From: Streptomyces nojiriensis
GTDB taxonomy: Bacteria > Actinomycetota > Actinomycetes > Streptomycetales > Streptomycetaceae
Direction of reading: 5' to 3'
DNA: 64,000 bases
NCBI RefSeq assembly: GCF_017639205.1
Contig: NZ_CP071139.1
Coordinates: 124,001 to 188,000 of the forward strand
In this document: positions 56,224-64,000 of the stretch, one piece after another
Position numbering within the stretch: position 1 is the stretch's first letter
Layout: every line of letters begins with the position of its first letter
Program-made: the position numbers and the translations under genes
The notes under the pieces: generated by a model
What the model was told of the DNA's origin: nothing
Databases searched by the model: none
The model's input: only the letters and a program-made list of their open reading frames with translations

Positions 56224-58161
56224 TCAGGGGAAGGGGTGCGGGTGCAGGGGCAGTTCGCCGTGGCGCAGCGGCCGGCTCGTGCGGCCCAGGCGGTGGGGCA
56301 CGTCCAGCAGCCGGGACAGGCCGAGGGTGCGCCGGTTGACGTGCCCGAAGGTCATCGGGAGGGCGCCGGGGACGACGACCTTCACGCAGTGCAGGCCGAA
56401 CCGGTCGCGCAGTCCCGGCTCGCTCTGGTCGACGGTGATCACTTCCAGTCCGGCCCGGGCCAGCCGGCCGACGGTGTGCGTCAGGAGGCCGGAGAGGTCG
56501 GGCACCGGGGCGGGGGCGCCGGGCCAGGCCGCCTCGACCGTCGTGGCCGGGGTGTCGGCGAAGAGGAACTCCAGGCGCGGGGCGGCCTCGGGCAGGGTGC
56601 TCAGCCCGACGTGGTCGTCCAGGGTCTGCACGAGTTCGGGGTGCTCCAGCATGGGCCGCAGCCGTCCGGGGTCGCGCGGCCCTCCCGTGGCGGAGGAGCG
56701 GTGCGGTGCCTCCAGCACGTTGGTGACGACCTCGGCGACGGCGGAGCGGATGGCGGCGCGCGGATCGTGGTGGGCGCCGGCCGCGAGGAACATCCGCGGT
56801 GCGTCGGGGTGGCCGCCCTCGTAGCGGCAGACGGCCAGGACGGCCGGGACGGCGAAGTCGTTGGTGGCGTCCAGGAGCAGGAGCCGGTAGCCGGCGGCCG
56901 CCGCCCGGTCCGCGAGCAGCAGGGTGTCGGTGTCGTCGGCGGGCGGGTGGATGCGGCGCAGCGGGGTGGCGGCGTACCAGGCCATGAGGAAGGCGTCGCG
57001 TTCGGCGACCTCGAACAGCCCGTACAGGGCGGCTTCTTCGGGGCTGTTGCCGAGGCCGCAGCCGTTGGAGGACTCGTAGACGACGCGCGGCCGGTCCGGT
57101 CCCGGCACGTCCCAGTAGGCGACGTGTTCGGGGACGGCGGTCGGTTTGCGGTGGGTGAGGGACCAGCCGTGTACCCAGTGGAGCGGCAGGTCCGGGGTGT
57201 AGGGGACGGTGGGTGAGGCGGGGTGGCCGTGGTGGGCGGGGTCGGGCAGGCCGAGGCGTGCGGGGTCCAGGGCGCGGTCCGGGCCCAGTTCGGCGAAGGA
57301 GGCCAGCAGGTCGGTGCGGCGGCCGGTGGGGCGCATGCCCGCGTACCGTTCGACGGCTTCGAAGAGGGCGATGCGTTCGCTGTCGGGGAAGGTGCGGGCC
57401 CGGCCGTGGCCGCCGTCGTCGACGGTCCTGCCGTCGGTGACGAGCGCGCTGGTGAGGCTGAACGCCGAGTCCTCGGAGCGGCGCAGCAGCCGCACGGGGC
57501 CGAACCGTTCGTCGTGGAGGGCGGCGCGCAGTGCGGCGCCGGTCGTACGGGGGTTGGGGTCGCGCAGGACGGCCGGGTCGGGCAGCGGGCGGGGTCCGCG
57601 GGGCAGGGGGGCCAGCGGTGTCTGTGTGTCGGAGGGCAGCGGGTGGCACACGTCGCAGCCGCCGACGGGGCGGACGTGGTGGGTGGACCAGGTGCCGCGG
57701 CCCTGGTGGACGATGTGGACGACGGCCGCGTCCGGGTCCCTGTCCGGGTCGGGGTCGGGGTCGAGGAGGTCGTGGACGAGGGCTTCCACGGCCGGGGTCA
57801 GGGCGGGTGAGGGTACTCCGGCCAGGGTCAGCTTCGGGGTCTGCCAGGGGACCCGGCCGCCCGCGGTCGCCAGGCGCTGGTACTCGGTGCAGACGAGGCA
57901 GGCCGGGCCGCCCGGCCGGAGCACCGGTCCGATCACCGCCAGCGGCCCGTCGTAGCGCACCGGGACCAGGGCCAGGGGCCGGTGCAGGGCGTGGCGGCTC
58001 AGTTCCCCGGCGAGGCCGAGCGTCCAGCGGGTCAGCAAGACCGCGGCCCGGCCGGTGGTGGCGGCGAGGGCTGCGGTGGCGTCCAGTACGGGGACGGGGC
58101 CCGGACCGGCCGCGGGTGCGGGTGCGGGTGCGGGTGCGGGTGCGGTGGCGGGGCGGGTCAT
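56224..58161 (-). CDS. YcaO cyclodehydratase (LazE-like)
   Basis: This 645-aa YcaO-domain enzyme starts at ATG 58161. The N-terminal 230 residues form an ocin-ThiF/E1-like part with paired cysteines (CLVCTEYQRLA, CDVCHPLP). The YcaO domain follows with SEDSAFSLTSALVTDGR, ERIALFEAVERYAGM, VYESSNGCGLGNSPEEAALYGLFEVAERDAFLMAW and the C-terminal Pro-rich end (LPLHPHPFP), as required for ATP-dependent cyclodehydration of Cys/Ser/Thr. It turns precursor residues into azolines. The ATGA overlap with the upstream gene shows coupling. Confidence 0.95.
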   Translation of the reverse strand: MTRPATAPAPAPAPAPAAGPGPVPVLDATAALAATTGRAAVLLTRWTLGLAGELSRHALHRPLALVPVRYDGPLAVIGPVLRPGGPACLVCTEYQRLATAGGRVPWQTPKLTLAGVPSPALTPAVEALVHDLLDPDPDPDRDPDAAVVHIVHQGRGTWSTHHVRPVGGCDVCHPLPSDTQTPLAPLPRGPRPLPDPAVLRDPNPRTTGAALRAALHDERFGPVRLLRRSEDSAFSLTSALVTDGRTVDDGGHGRARTFPDSERIALFEAVERYAGMRPTGRRTDLLASFAELGPDRALDPARLGLPDPAHHGHPASPTVPYTPDLPLHWVHGWSLTHRKPTAVPEHVAYWDVPGPDRPRVVYESSNGCGLGNSPEEAALYGLFEVAERDAFLMAWYAATPLRRIHPPADDTDTLLLADRAAAAGYRLLLLDATNDFAVPAVLAVCRYEGGHPDAPRMFLAAGAHHDPRAAIRSAVAEVVTNVLEAPHRSSATGGPRDPGRLRPMLEHPELVQTLDDHVGLSTLPEAAPRLEFLFADTPATTVEAAWPGAPAPVPDLSGLLTHTVGRLARAGLEVITVDQSEPGLRDRFGLHCVKVVVPGALPMTFGHVNRRTLGLSRLLDVPHRLGRTSRPLRHGELPLHPHPFP

Positions 58162-60038
58162 CGGGCCTCCCCGGCGGTGTGCAGCACGGTGAGGCCGAAG
58201 GAGCGCAGCAGGCCGGCGAGGCCGGGGTCGGGTGCGGATTCGGGTGGGGGTGGTGTGGGCGCGGGGCCGGCTCCGTAGAGCCGGTGCAGGGTGTCCTGGA
58301 GGGCTTCCTCGCGTCCGGCCAGGTCGGCGAGCCAGCCCCCGGTCCAGCCGGGGTCCTCCCAGGCGGCGGTGGGTACACCGGCCGCCGCCAGCGGGGCGGC
58401 CGCGCCTCCGGAGGGCGGTGGCGGGGCGTCGGGCGCCCCGGCGGCGGGGGTGCAGGCGGTGGTGACGGCGGCCAGCGCGGCGAAGGCGGCGGCGTCGCCG
58501 GGGGTGGCCTCGACGGCTTCGCCGAGCAGCGGGCCCGGCCCGTGTCCCGGCCCCGGCGGGGTGCGGTGGACCACGGCCCGGTACGCCTGTGCGTGGGGGG
58601 CGGCCCGGTGCACCTCCAGTCGTGCGGGGACGGCGAGCCGGCCGGTCAGGGTCGTCCACCAGTGGCGCAGCTGCGGGTGGCCGGACCATCGGGCCGGGTC
58701 CATCGGGGTGCGGCGGTGCGGGGCGGCGGCGAGGCGGCGTGCGGCGGCGTGGCGCAGGGCGCGGCCGCGGGCGTGCCCGGGGTCGGCCCCGACGGTGAAC
58801 GCGGTGTTCCCGAGGAGCAGTTCGGCGGCGCGGCAGAACAGTTCGAGGCGGGCCAGGTCGAGGCGGGGCCCGCCGCCGGTCAGGGTGCGGGGGGTGGTGG
58901 CGTGCCCGGTGGCGGGGCCGGGCAGTGTGCAGGTGGCGAGGGGGACCGGGAGTTGGGGCAGGTCCCCCGGCAGGGGTGCGGGCAGGGGTCCGCAGCGGCG
59001 TTCCCCGAGGGCGGTGATCCGCCGCAGTGCTTCGGCGAGTCCGGCCGGGGGCGCGAGGCGGACGCGGCGGTCGGCGTCGATCCGCTCGGGGCCGAGCCAG
59101 CTGTGGTGGTCGGCGCGGGCGGGGCGGGCGTCGGCGAGGAGGACGGCGGGGATGCCGGGGAGCAGCCGCGGGTCGTCGGCCTCGGTGGCGGGGTCGGGCA
59201 GCCCGGCGGCCGCGCACAGCAGCCGGTGGGCGGCCGCGCCGGCCAGCAGTGCGGCGAGCGTGCCCGGGGGCCGGCCGGGGCGCGGTGCGGCGGCACCGTC
59301 GGCGGCGTCGGCGGCGTCGGCGGCGTCGGCGGCGTCGGCGGCGTCGGCGGCGTGGGCGGCGTGGGCGGCGTGGGTGAGCCGGGTCTCCAGGGCGGCCGCG
59401 TCGGCGCGTGCCTGGGCGGCGCTGCCGGGGGCGGTCGCGTATCCGGTGGCGCCTACCTGTCCGGCCGCGACCGTCCGGTCCGGGCCCGTGCCGCGGACGG
59501 TCAGCAGGACGCGGCCGGGGGGCAGGTCCGGGTCGGGGGTGAGGGTGACGGGCACGCCGCCGGCTGCCAGCGCCCGTACGGCGGCGGCGGCGGGCGGGGA
59601 GGCCGGGTCGCGGGCCAGGACCTGGGCCCGGGCGGTGGCGAGGAGGGCGGCCGCGTCGGCGGGGCGGGCGGCCGTGGCGTCGATCCATTGTGCGACGGCG
59701 GGGTCGGGGTGCGCGGCGGGTGGTGCGGGGAGGAGGAGGTCGTGGTCGGCGAGCCGGGCGAGGAGGGTGTCGACGGCGGTGCGGACGGCCGAGCCCGGTT
59801 CCAGGCCCTCCCGGAAGGCGGCGAGGCGTCCGTGGCGCAGGGGTTCCTCCAGCAGGCCCCACACCACGGGGACGGCGGTGCTGCCTTCCAGCGTGACGCT
59901 GCCACGGCGCCCGCGCAGGTGCAGGCCGGTGCGCAGTGGTGTGGCGGCGGTGCCGGGGCGCAGCCGGTCGCCGCCCGCCCGGTTCCCGCCGGCGCCCTCG
60001 GCGTTCTGGGTGTTCTGGGTGGTGTGTTCGCCGGTCAT
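58158..60038 (-). CDS. RRE-containing leader-binding protein (LazD-like, ocin-ThiF-like)
   Basis: This 626-aa protein has no single strongly conserved catalytic motif. An N-terminal region of about 100 residues (TGLHLRGRRGSVTLEGSTAVPVV, LEEPLRHGRLAAFREGLEPG) fits a RiPP recognition element that holds the precursor leader. The rest resembles the degenerate E1-like scaffold of thiopeptide partner proteins (TbtF/LazD). An Ala-Ala-Asp repeat (residues about 223-245) is encoded by a 9-bp VNTR. It would dock the leader and activate the YcaO protein. Start ATG 60038 and stop both overlap neighbours. Confidence 0.85.
   Translation of the reverse strand: MTGEHTTQNTQNAEGAGGNRAGGDRLRPGTAATPLRTGLHLRGRRGSVTLEGSTAVPVVWGLLEEPLRHGRLAAFREGLEPGSAVRTAVDTLLARLADHDLLLPAPPAAHPDPAVAQWIDATAARPADAAALLATARAQVLARDPASPPAAAAVRALAAGGVPVTLTPDPDLPPGRVLLTVRGTGPDRTVAAGQVGATGYATAPGSAAQARADAAALETRLTHAAHAAHAADAADAADAADAADAADGAAAPRPGRPPGTLAALLAGAAAHRLLCAAAGLPDPATEADDPRLLPGIPAVLLADARPARADHHSWLGPERIDADRRVRLAPPAGLAEALRRITALGERRCGPLPAPLPGDLPQLPVPLATCTLPGPATGHATTPRTLTGGGPRLDLARLELFCRAAELLLGNTAFTVGADPGHARGRALRHAAARRLAAAPHRRTPMDPARWSGHPQLRHWWTTLTGRLAVPARLEVHRAAPHAQAYRAVVHRTPPGPGHGPGPLLGEAVEATPGDAAAFAALAAVTTACTPAAGAPDAPPPPSGGAAAPLAAAGVPTAAWEDPGWTGGWLADLAGREEALQDTLHRLYGAGPAPTPPPPESAPDPGLAGLLRSFGLTVLHTAGEAR
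59298..59375. repeat. 9-bp VNTR in the LazD-like gene
   Basis: Tandem GTCGGCGGC units (about six) followed by three GTGGGCGGC units encode an Ala-Ala-Asp/His run. It is in frame and likely length-variable between strains. Confidence 0.75.
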
Positions 60039-61258
60039 GTCCGTGCCTCCACCGCGTCGATGACGGTGGCGATCTCGGTGCGCCAGTCGCAGCCGGTCAG
60101 GGCGGGCACGGCGCGGACGACGAGGTGGGCGGCGAGGTAGCGCTCCAGCGGGCGGACGTCGCAGACGGCCAGCAGCCGGTACAGGGCGTTGGTGCAGGCC
60201 CGGTGGATGAGGTAGTCGGGGCGGCTCCACATCGTGCCGTGCGGGTCGGCGCGGCGCAGCAGTTGGTGGAACTCGCTGTAGCGGGTGCGGATGTCCTGGT
60301 TCCAGCGTTCGTAGGCGGCGGTGTCGCCGGTGGCGGCGGCGCGGGTCCGGTAGGCGAGGGGGTCTCCGTGGAGGTCGGCGCCGGCGGCGTGGCGGCGGGC
60401 CGTGAGCTGCCAGGCGGTGCGGGAGAAGCCGGCCCAGGCCTGTTCCCATGCGTCGGTGTGTCCGTCGGCGATGCGCTGGACGAGGGCGGTGACGGTGTCC
60501 CCGGCGGTTTGGGCGTGCCGTTCGAAGGTGGCGCGGAGCCTTCCGTCGGGGTCGTCGTGGAGGAGGAAGTCCTCCAGGTGGGAGACGTAGGACCAGTGTC
60601 CGCCGGTCAGGCCGCCGGGGTGGGCGCAGGCGTGGGCGGCCAGGGCGGTCACCGCGAGGCGGAGCCGGGCCCGGTCGGTGTCCCCGTGCCGGCCGAGGAA
60701 GCCGGCTCCGGCCCGCAGGGCGTGAAGGCCGTGGCGCAGGAGGTCCTCGCGCAGGGCGGTTCCGTCGGCTTTGAGGAGGGTGCGTACGGGGGTCCGGTCG
60801 ACGGGTTCGATCCGGGTGGTGTTGTCGGGGTGGATCGGCCCGTAGGGCGGGGGGAGGAGTTCGGCGCGTCCGGCTTCGGCGGCCTGTTGCAGGAGTTGGG
60901 CCTCGGTGAGGTCGCTGTGGGAGGGGTGGGCGTGCAGCCAGGTGCGGATGCGGGCGGCGGCGGCCTCGGCGGTGCGGGCGACGGCGGCGGGGTCGGTGCC
61001 CTGCAGGCGCAGCCGCAGGTGCGGGCCGTGCAGCCAGTGGCGCTCCACGTGGGCGGGGGTGCCGGCGGCGGTGGCGGTGGCGGCGAGCGGCAGCATGACC
61101 TCGCGCAGCAGCGGGGCTTTGACCGGGTGGTGGTAGTAGGCGACGACGTCCAGCGCGCCGTGGTCGCGGGGGTCTGGTCGCCGGGGGGTGGCGGGGTCGG
61201 GGGGCGGCATGTCGGGTGCGCTCCTGTCGTGGTGCTGCGGGGTCGGCGGGCGGGTCAT
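60035..61258 (-). CDS. pyridine synthase / [4+2] cyclase candidate (LazC-like)
   Basis: This 407-aa protein of the thiopeptide-type LanB C-terminal family carries VVAYYHHPVKAPLLREVML, HVERHWLHGPHLRLRLQG, SHLEDFLLHDDPDGRLRATF and RYSEFHQLLRRADPHGTMWSRPDYLIHR. A second protein of the same fold, fused to the dehydrogenase, covers glutamate elimination, so this one best fits the aza-[4+2] pyridine-forming enzyme that closes the thiopeptide macrocycle and removes the leader. That split is inferred from the lactazole order. The start ATG 61258 overlaps the LazB-like stop; ATG 61210 is an internal alternative. Confidence 0.88.
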   Translation of the reverse strand: MTRPPTPQHHDRSAPDMPPPDPATPRRPDPRDHGALDVVAYYHHPVKAPLLREVMLPLAATATAAGTPAHVERHWLHGPHLRLRLQGTDPAAVARTAEAAAARIRTWLHAHPSHSDLTEAQLLQQAAEAGRAELLPPPYGPIHPDNTTRIEPVDRTPVRTLLKADGTALREDLLRHGLHALRAGAGFLGRHGDTDRARLRLAVTALAAHACAHPGGLTGGHWSYVSHLEDFLLHDDPDGRLRATFERHAQTAGDTVTALVQRIADGHTDAWEQAWAGFSRTAWQLTARRHAAGADLHGDPLAYRTRAAATGDTAAYERWNQDIRTRYSEFHQLLRRADPHGTMWSRPDYLIHRACTNALYRLLAVCDVRPLERYLAAHLVVRAVPALTGCDWRTEIATVIDAVEART

Positions 61259-63954
61259 CGCGGGCGTCCGTCCCGGTAGACCTCGAGGGCGAGTTCGACG
61301 GCCCGGGCGGGTGCGGGCAGGCCGCCGGGTGCGGGCAGTGCCTCTTCCAGGACGGCGCCGTCGGGGTGCCGGGACAGCCATTTGGCGAGGCTGCGCAGGT
61401 GCAGGGCGTTGCCGAGGTCGGCGAGGTGGGGTTTGGGGCGGGTCAGGCGGCCCAGGAAGTCCTCGGTGGCCCGGCCGGTGGGGGCGGCGGCGGCCGGGTG
61501 CAGGAAGACCTGTTCGGGCAGGCCGAGGCGGGCGCGCCAGTCTGCGGTGGCGGCGGCGGGGACCCGGTGGGGGCGGGTGTCGGCGGCGAGGTCGGCGCGC
61601 AGGGCGGCCACGACGGCGGGGGGCAGCAGCCAGCGGCGGCGCTGGAGGACCACGTGGCGGTGGCGGAGCCGGGCGCTGACGGTGACCGGGCCGCCGGGTG
61701 TGTGAAGGGTCCGGCGGGGGGCGAGGGGCCGGAAGTCGACGGCGCCGGCGGGGTGGTCGGCGAGGTGGGGTGCGATGCGGGCGGGCAGCAGCACGGGGGC
61801 GAGGAAGCCGGGGTAGAGCACGTCGAGGGGTTCGCCGGTGGTCCTCAGGCGGATGCGGACCTGGTCGGTGGCTTCGTCGTGGACGAGTTCGAGGTCGGCC
61901 TCGGCGATGGGGGTGCGGGTGCGGTCGGGGCCGATCTCGTCCGGGACGAGGAGGGGGTGGAGGTTGGCGTTGAACCCGCCGACGGGGCGGATCTGGGCGG
62001 GGCGGGCGCCGGGGCCGAGGCCGCGGCGGATCTGCCGGGACACCTCGGCGGTGGCGCAGGGGTCGAGGAAGTCCAGGAAGCGGCTGGTGAAGCGGCCCCA
62101 TCCGCCGTAGACGTGGTTGACGGCCAGCAGCCCGGCGGCGGGGTCGCGCTGGAGGAAGTAGGTGTAGCTGAGGGGGCGTTCGAGGGCCTGGGCGGGGAGC
62201 CGTTCTCCGAGGGTCTTGAGGGTGTCGGCGGGCAGTACCGCCTCGGCGGTGGGAGCGGGGCCGTCGTGGTCGTGCAGGGCGGCGGTGATCTCCGTGCGCA
62301 GCCGGGCCAGGGGTTCGGTCGCGCTGGGGAACGCGTCCCGGTCGGCGGGGTCGAGCAGGGCGATCCGTCCGGCGGACTCCCAGGCGGCGGTGACGTCGGG
62401 GCCGAACTCCCAGGGGTGTGCGCAGCGTCCGCCGGTGCCGTAGCGCTCGACGAAGCGGTCCCGCAGGGCGCGGCGGACGAGATGGCCGAGGTCGAAGAGT
62501 TCGGCGAGGGCGGTGACCTCGCCGAGGGCCTCGTGGTCGGCGGCCGTGAGGAATCCGTCGAGTGCCAGCGGGCGCGGGGCGATCACGTCCTCGGACAGGA
62601 CGGTCAGCGGGGCGGATCCGGTGGGGACGGGCCGGCCGGCGGCGGCCAGCTCGGCGGTCCAGCGCTGGGTGAGGGTGGTGAGCAGGCCGGGGCGGTCGGC
62701 GGCCGGGGTGGCCGTGAACCGGTCGGTCAGCGTGGCGAGTTCGGCGATCCGGTCGGCGCGGTGCGCGTCCGCGGGGTGGCCGGGTGCGAAGGTGCGGACC
62801 CAGGCGTCGAGGCGTTGCAGGGGGGCGGGGTCCTGCGGGGCGAGGGGGTGCTGGGGGACGAGCAGGCCGGCGTGGGTGAGCCGGTCGAGGAAGGCGGCGG
62901 CCGCGGCCGCGGCCCGGCCGCCGGTCTCGTCCTCGCCGGGCGGGCAGAGCGCGGTGGCCAGGTGCCGGGTCAGGTCCGCGAGCGGTACGGGGTTCTCGGC
63001 GAGGGCGGTGAGCAGGCTCAGCGGTCGGCCGGAGGCCACTTCGGCCTGGTCCTCGCCGGGCACGAGGTAGCGGCCGCCGGCGAAGGAGGGCCGGTCGCGG
63101 GTGTAGGCGGTGCGGGTGCCGGCGGTGCGTGCGGTGCTGGTGATGCGGTGGGGAAGGGTGGTGCGCCGGTGTGGTGCGTCGAGGAGGGCGAGGGTCAGCG
63201 CGGTGGTCAGGGTGCGGTTGGTGCGTACGACGGAGTGCAGGGGGCCGTCGAGGAGGGGTGCGGTGCCCCAGGAGGTGACCGGGCGGGCGGGGCCGTCGGT
63301 GGGGTGGCCGGGCAGTGGGCCCCATCCGACCGCCGTGAACCATGACAGCGGGCTGGTCTTGGTGCTGGCCCGCAGGGCGTAGCGCAGCACGGTGGGTTCC
63401 TCTTTGCGGGCGCGGCGGTCGGTGGCGGCGGTGGCGGCGCGGTTGATGGCGCGCAGCAGGTCGGCGCTGGTCAGGGCGGTGGCCTTGGCGAGGGCGGGTT
63501 CGCGGCAGAGGGCGGCGAGCGAGGCGCGTTCGGCGTCGAGGGCGGGGCCGCAGGCCGTGTCGAGGGCGGCCAGGAGGGTGGTGCGGTCGGCGCGCAGGGC
63601 GAGCCAGGTGGCGAGCCGGGGAAGGCGGGCCGGCAGGTCGCCGAGGCGGGCGAGGAGGGCGGGGCGGGGTTCGCGGCGGTTGTGCAGGGCTCTGCGCAGG
63701 GGCAGGACGGTGTCGCGGTGGAAGTCCGCGGGGTGGGTGTCGCGGGCGGCGTACAGGTCGTCGCACAGGGGTGCGGCGGTCAGGGCCAGTTCGGTGTCGA
63801 GGCGGTGGAGGCGGGCCAGCAGGTCCCGGAAGGCGGCCGCGGCGGGGGGCTGGGCCGGGTGGGCGAGGACGGTGGCGCGGGCCAGCGCGTAGGGCGCGGA
63901 CCGTACCCGGTAGCCGTCGGTGCCGGGGGCGGAGTGCGGTGGCGGCTGCGGCAT
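61255..63954 (-). CDS. glutamylating LanB-type dehydratase (LazB-like)
   Basis: This 899-aa protein is the LanB N-terminal (glutamylation) domain. Matches to the family are YALARATVLAHPAQP-like N-terminus, RYALRASTKTSPLSWFTAVGWG (the R-S-K/T-SP-S-F signature), SYTYFLQRDPAAGLLAVNHVYGGWGRFTSRF and the C-terminal LAKWLSRHPDGAVLEEALP. It uses Glu-tRNA(Glu) to esterify Ser/Thr of the precursor. The elimination part is separate (LazC/LazF homologues), as in thiopeptide clusters. The ATG at 63954 is followed leftwards by the four other genes in coupled order. The precursor gene should precede it, beyond base 64000. Confidence 0.93.
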   Translation of the reverse strand: MPQPPPHSAPGTDGYRVRSAPYALARATVLAHPAQPPAAAAFRDLLARLHRLDTELALTAAPLCDDLYAARDTHPADFHRDTVLPLRRALHNRREPRPALLARLGDLPARLPRLATWLALRADRTTLLAALDTACGPALDAERASLAALCREPALAKATALTSADLLRAINRAATAATDRRARKEEPTVLRYALRASTKTSPLSWFTAVGWGPLPGHPTDGPARPVTSWGTAPLLDGPLHSVVRTNRTLTTALTLALLDAPHRRTTLPHRITSTARTAGTRTAYTRDRPSFAGGRYLVPGEDQAEVASGRPLSLLTALAENPVPLADLTRHLATALCPPGEDETGGRAAAAAAAFLDRLTHAGLLVPQHPLAPQDPAPLQRLDAWVRTFAPGHPADAHRADRIAELATLTDRFTATPAADRPGLLTTLTQRWTAELAAAGRPVPTGSAPLTVLSEDVIAPRPLALDGFLTAADHEALGEVTALAELFDLGHLVRRALRDRFVERYGTGGRCAHPWEFGPDVTAAWESAGRIALLDPADRDAFPSATEPLARLRTEITAALHDHDGPAPTAEAVLPADTLKTLGERLPAQALERPLSYTYFLQRDPAAGLLAVNHVYGGWGRFTSRFLDFLDPCATAEVSRQIRRGLGPGARPAQIRPVGGFNANLHPLLVPDEIGPDRTRTPIAEADLELVHDEATDQVRIRLRTTGEPLDVLYPGFLAPVLLPARIAPHLADHPAGAVDFRPLAPRRTLHTPGGPVTVSARLRHRHVVLQRRRWLLPPAVVAALRADLAADTRPHRVPAAATADWRARLGLPEQVFLHPAAAAPTGRATEDFLGRLTRPKPHLADLGNALHLRSLAKWLSRHPDGAVLEEALPAPGGLPAPARAVELALEVYRDGRPR

Positions 63955-64000
63955 GGGTTCCCGTCCTGTGGGTGGGGGCGGCGCGCGGCTTCCCGCCGGG

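Noticed and set aside
1..64000. tRNA, rRNA or riboswitch genes
   Set aside because: I scanned for tRNA-like TTCGANNC arms and for conserved riboswitch cores and saw none that fold convincingly by eye.

Overview
The window is a block of high-GC actinobacterial chromosome, almost certainly from a Streptomyces. The evidence is the strong GC bias at third codon positions, frequent GTG/TTG starts, many ATGA/TGATG start-stop overlaps, and a typical gene stock: secreted proteases, an AfsA-type synthase, MmyB-type XRE regulators, DUF6777 and DUF4344 proteins, and STAND/WD40 proteins. The region is accessory in character, with specialised metabolism, secreted proteins and regulators. I saw no rRNA, tRNA, CRISPR array or intact transposase.

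Layout. (1) 0.1-2.9 kb: a hypothetical protein, a PASTA lipoprotein and a Clp-N-domain protein behind three 22-bp direct repeats. (2) 3.0-8.1 kb, minus strand: a complete class IV lanthipeptide cluster, consisting of a LanL synthetase with lyase, kinase and zinc-site cyclase parts, a 51-aa precursor whose core looks like venezuelin, a hairpin, and a two-gene ABC exporter. (3) 8.8-10.7 kb: a divergent MarR / Old Yellow Enzyme pair. (4) 10.8-19.3 kb: an HTH-TM-periplasmic-binding fusion, a LuxR-type regulator divergent from a secreted M4 metalloprotease, a small secreted protein and a secreted NlpC/P60 hydrolase.

(5) 19.5-30.5 kb: a specialised-metabolite or signal locus. A translationally coupled minus-strand operon encodes an FAD monooxygenase, a KASIII-like protein, an AfsA-type butenolide synthase, a HAD phosphatase and a canonical KASIII. 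It is followed by an MFS exporter and, divergently, by a SnoaL-like protein, an FAD monooxygenase fused to an alpha/beta-hydrolase, and a decayed Ldh2-type dehydrogenase. Two MmyB-type XRE regulators lie next to it (31-32.8 kb). (6) 32.9-36.6 kb: a redox operon divergent from a LysR gene. (7) 36.7-54.4 kb: mostly single genes, including two proteins with the same kind of N-terminal HTH as the 10.8 kb gene, one of them a 1260-aa STAND-NTPase/WD40 protein. Also here are a DUF6777 protein with a giant Pro-Gly-Lys tail, a 160-bp palindromic MITE-like element, an MpaB-type oxygenase fused to four EF-hands, a DUF2975/XRE pair with an obvious operator, a 5'-truncated amidase, and an HxlR / F420-reductase-like pair.

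(8) 54.4-64.0 kb, minus strand: five coupled genes that match the lactazole thiopeptide set lazB-C-D-E-F in order and domain make-up, including the elimination/dehydrogenase fusion. The precursor gene is not in the window and should lie just past its right edge. The main points of interest are the two RiPP clusters, the AfsA/dual-KASIII locus, the EF-hand oxygenase fusion, and the repeated pairing of one HTH type with different membrane or sensor outputs. All names come from motifs and remembered family knowledge; no database search was possible.
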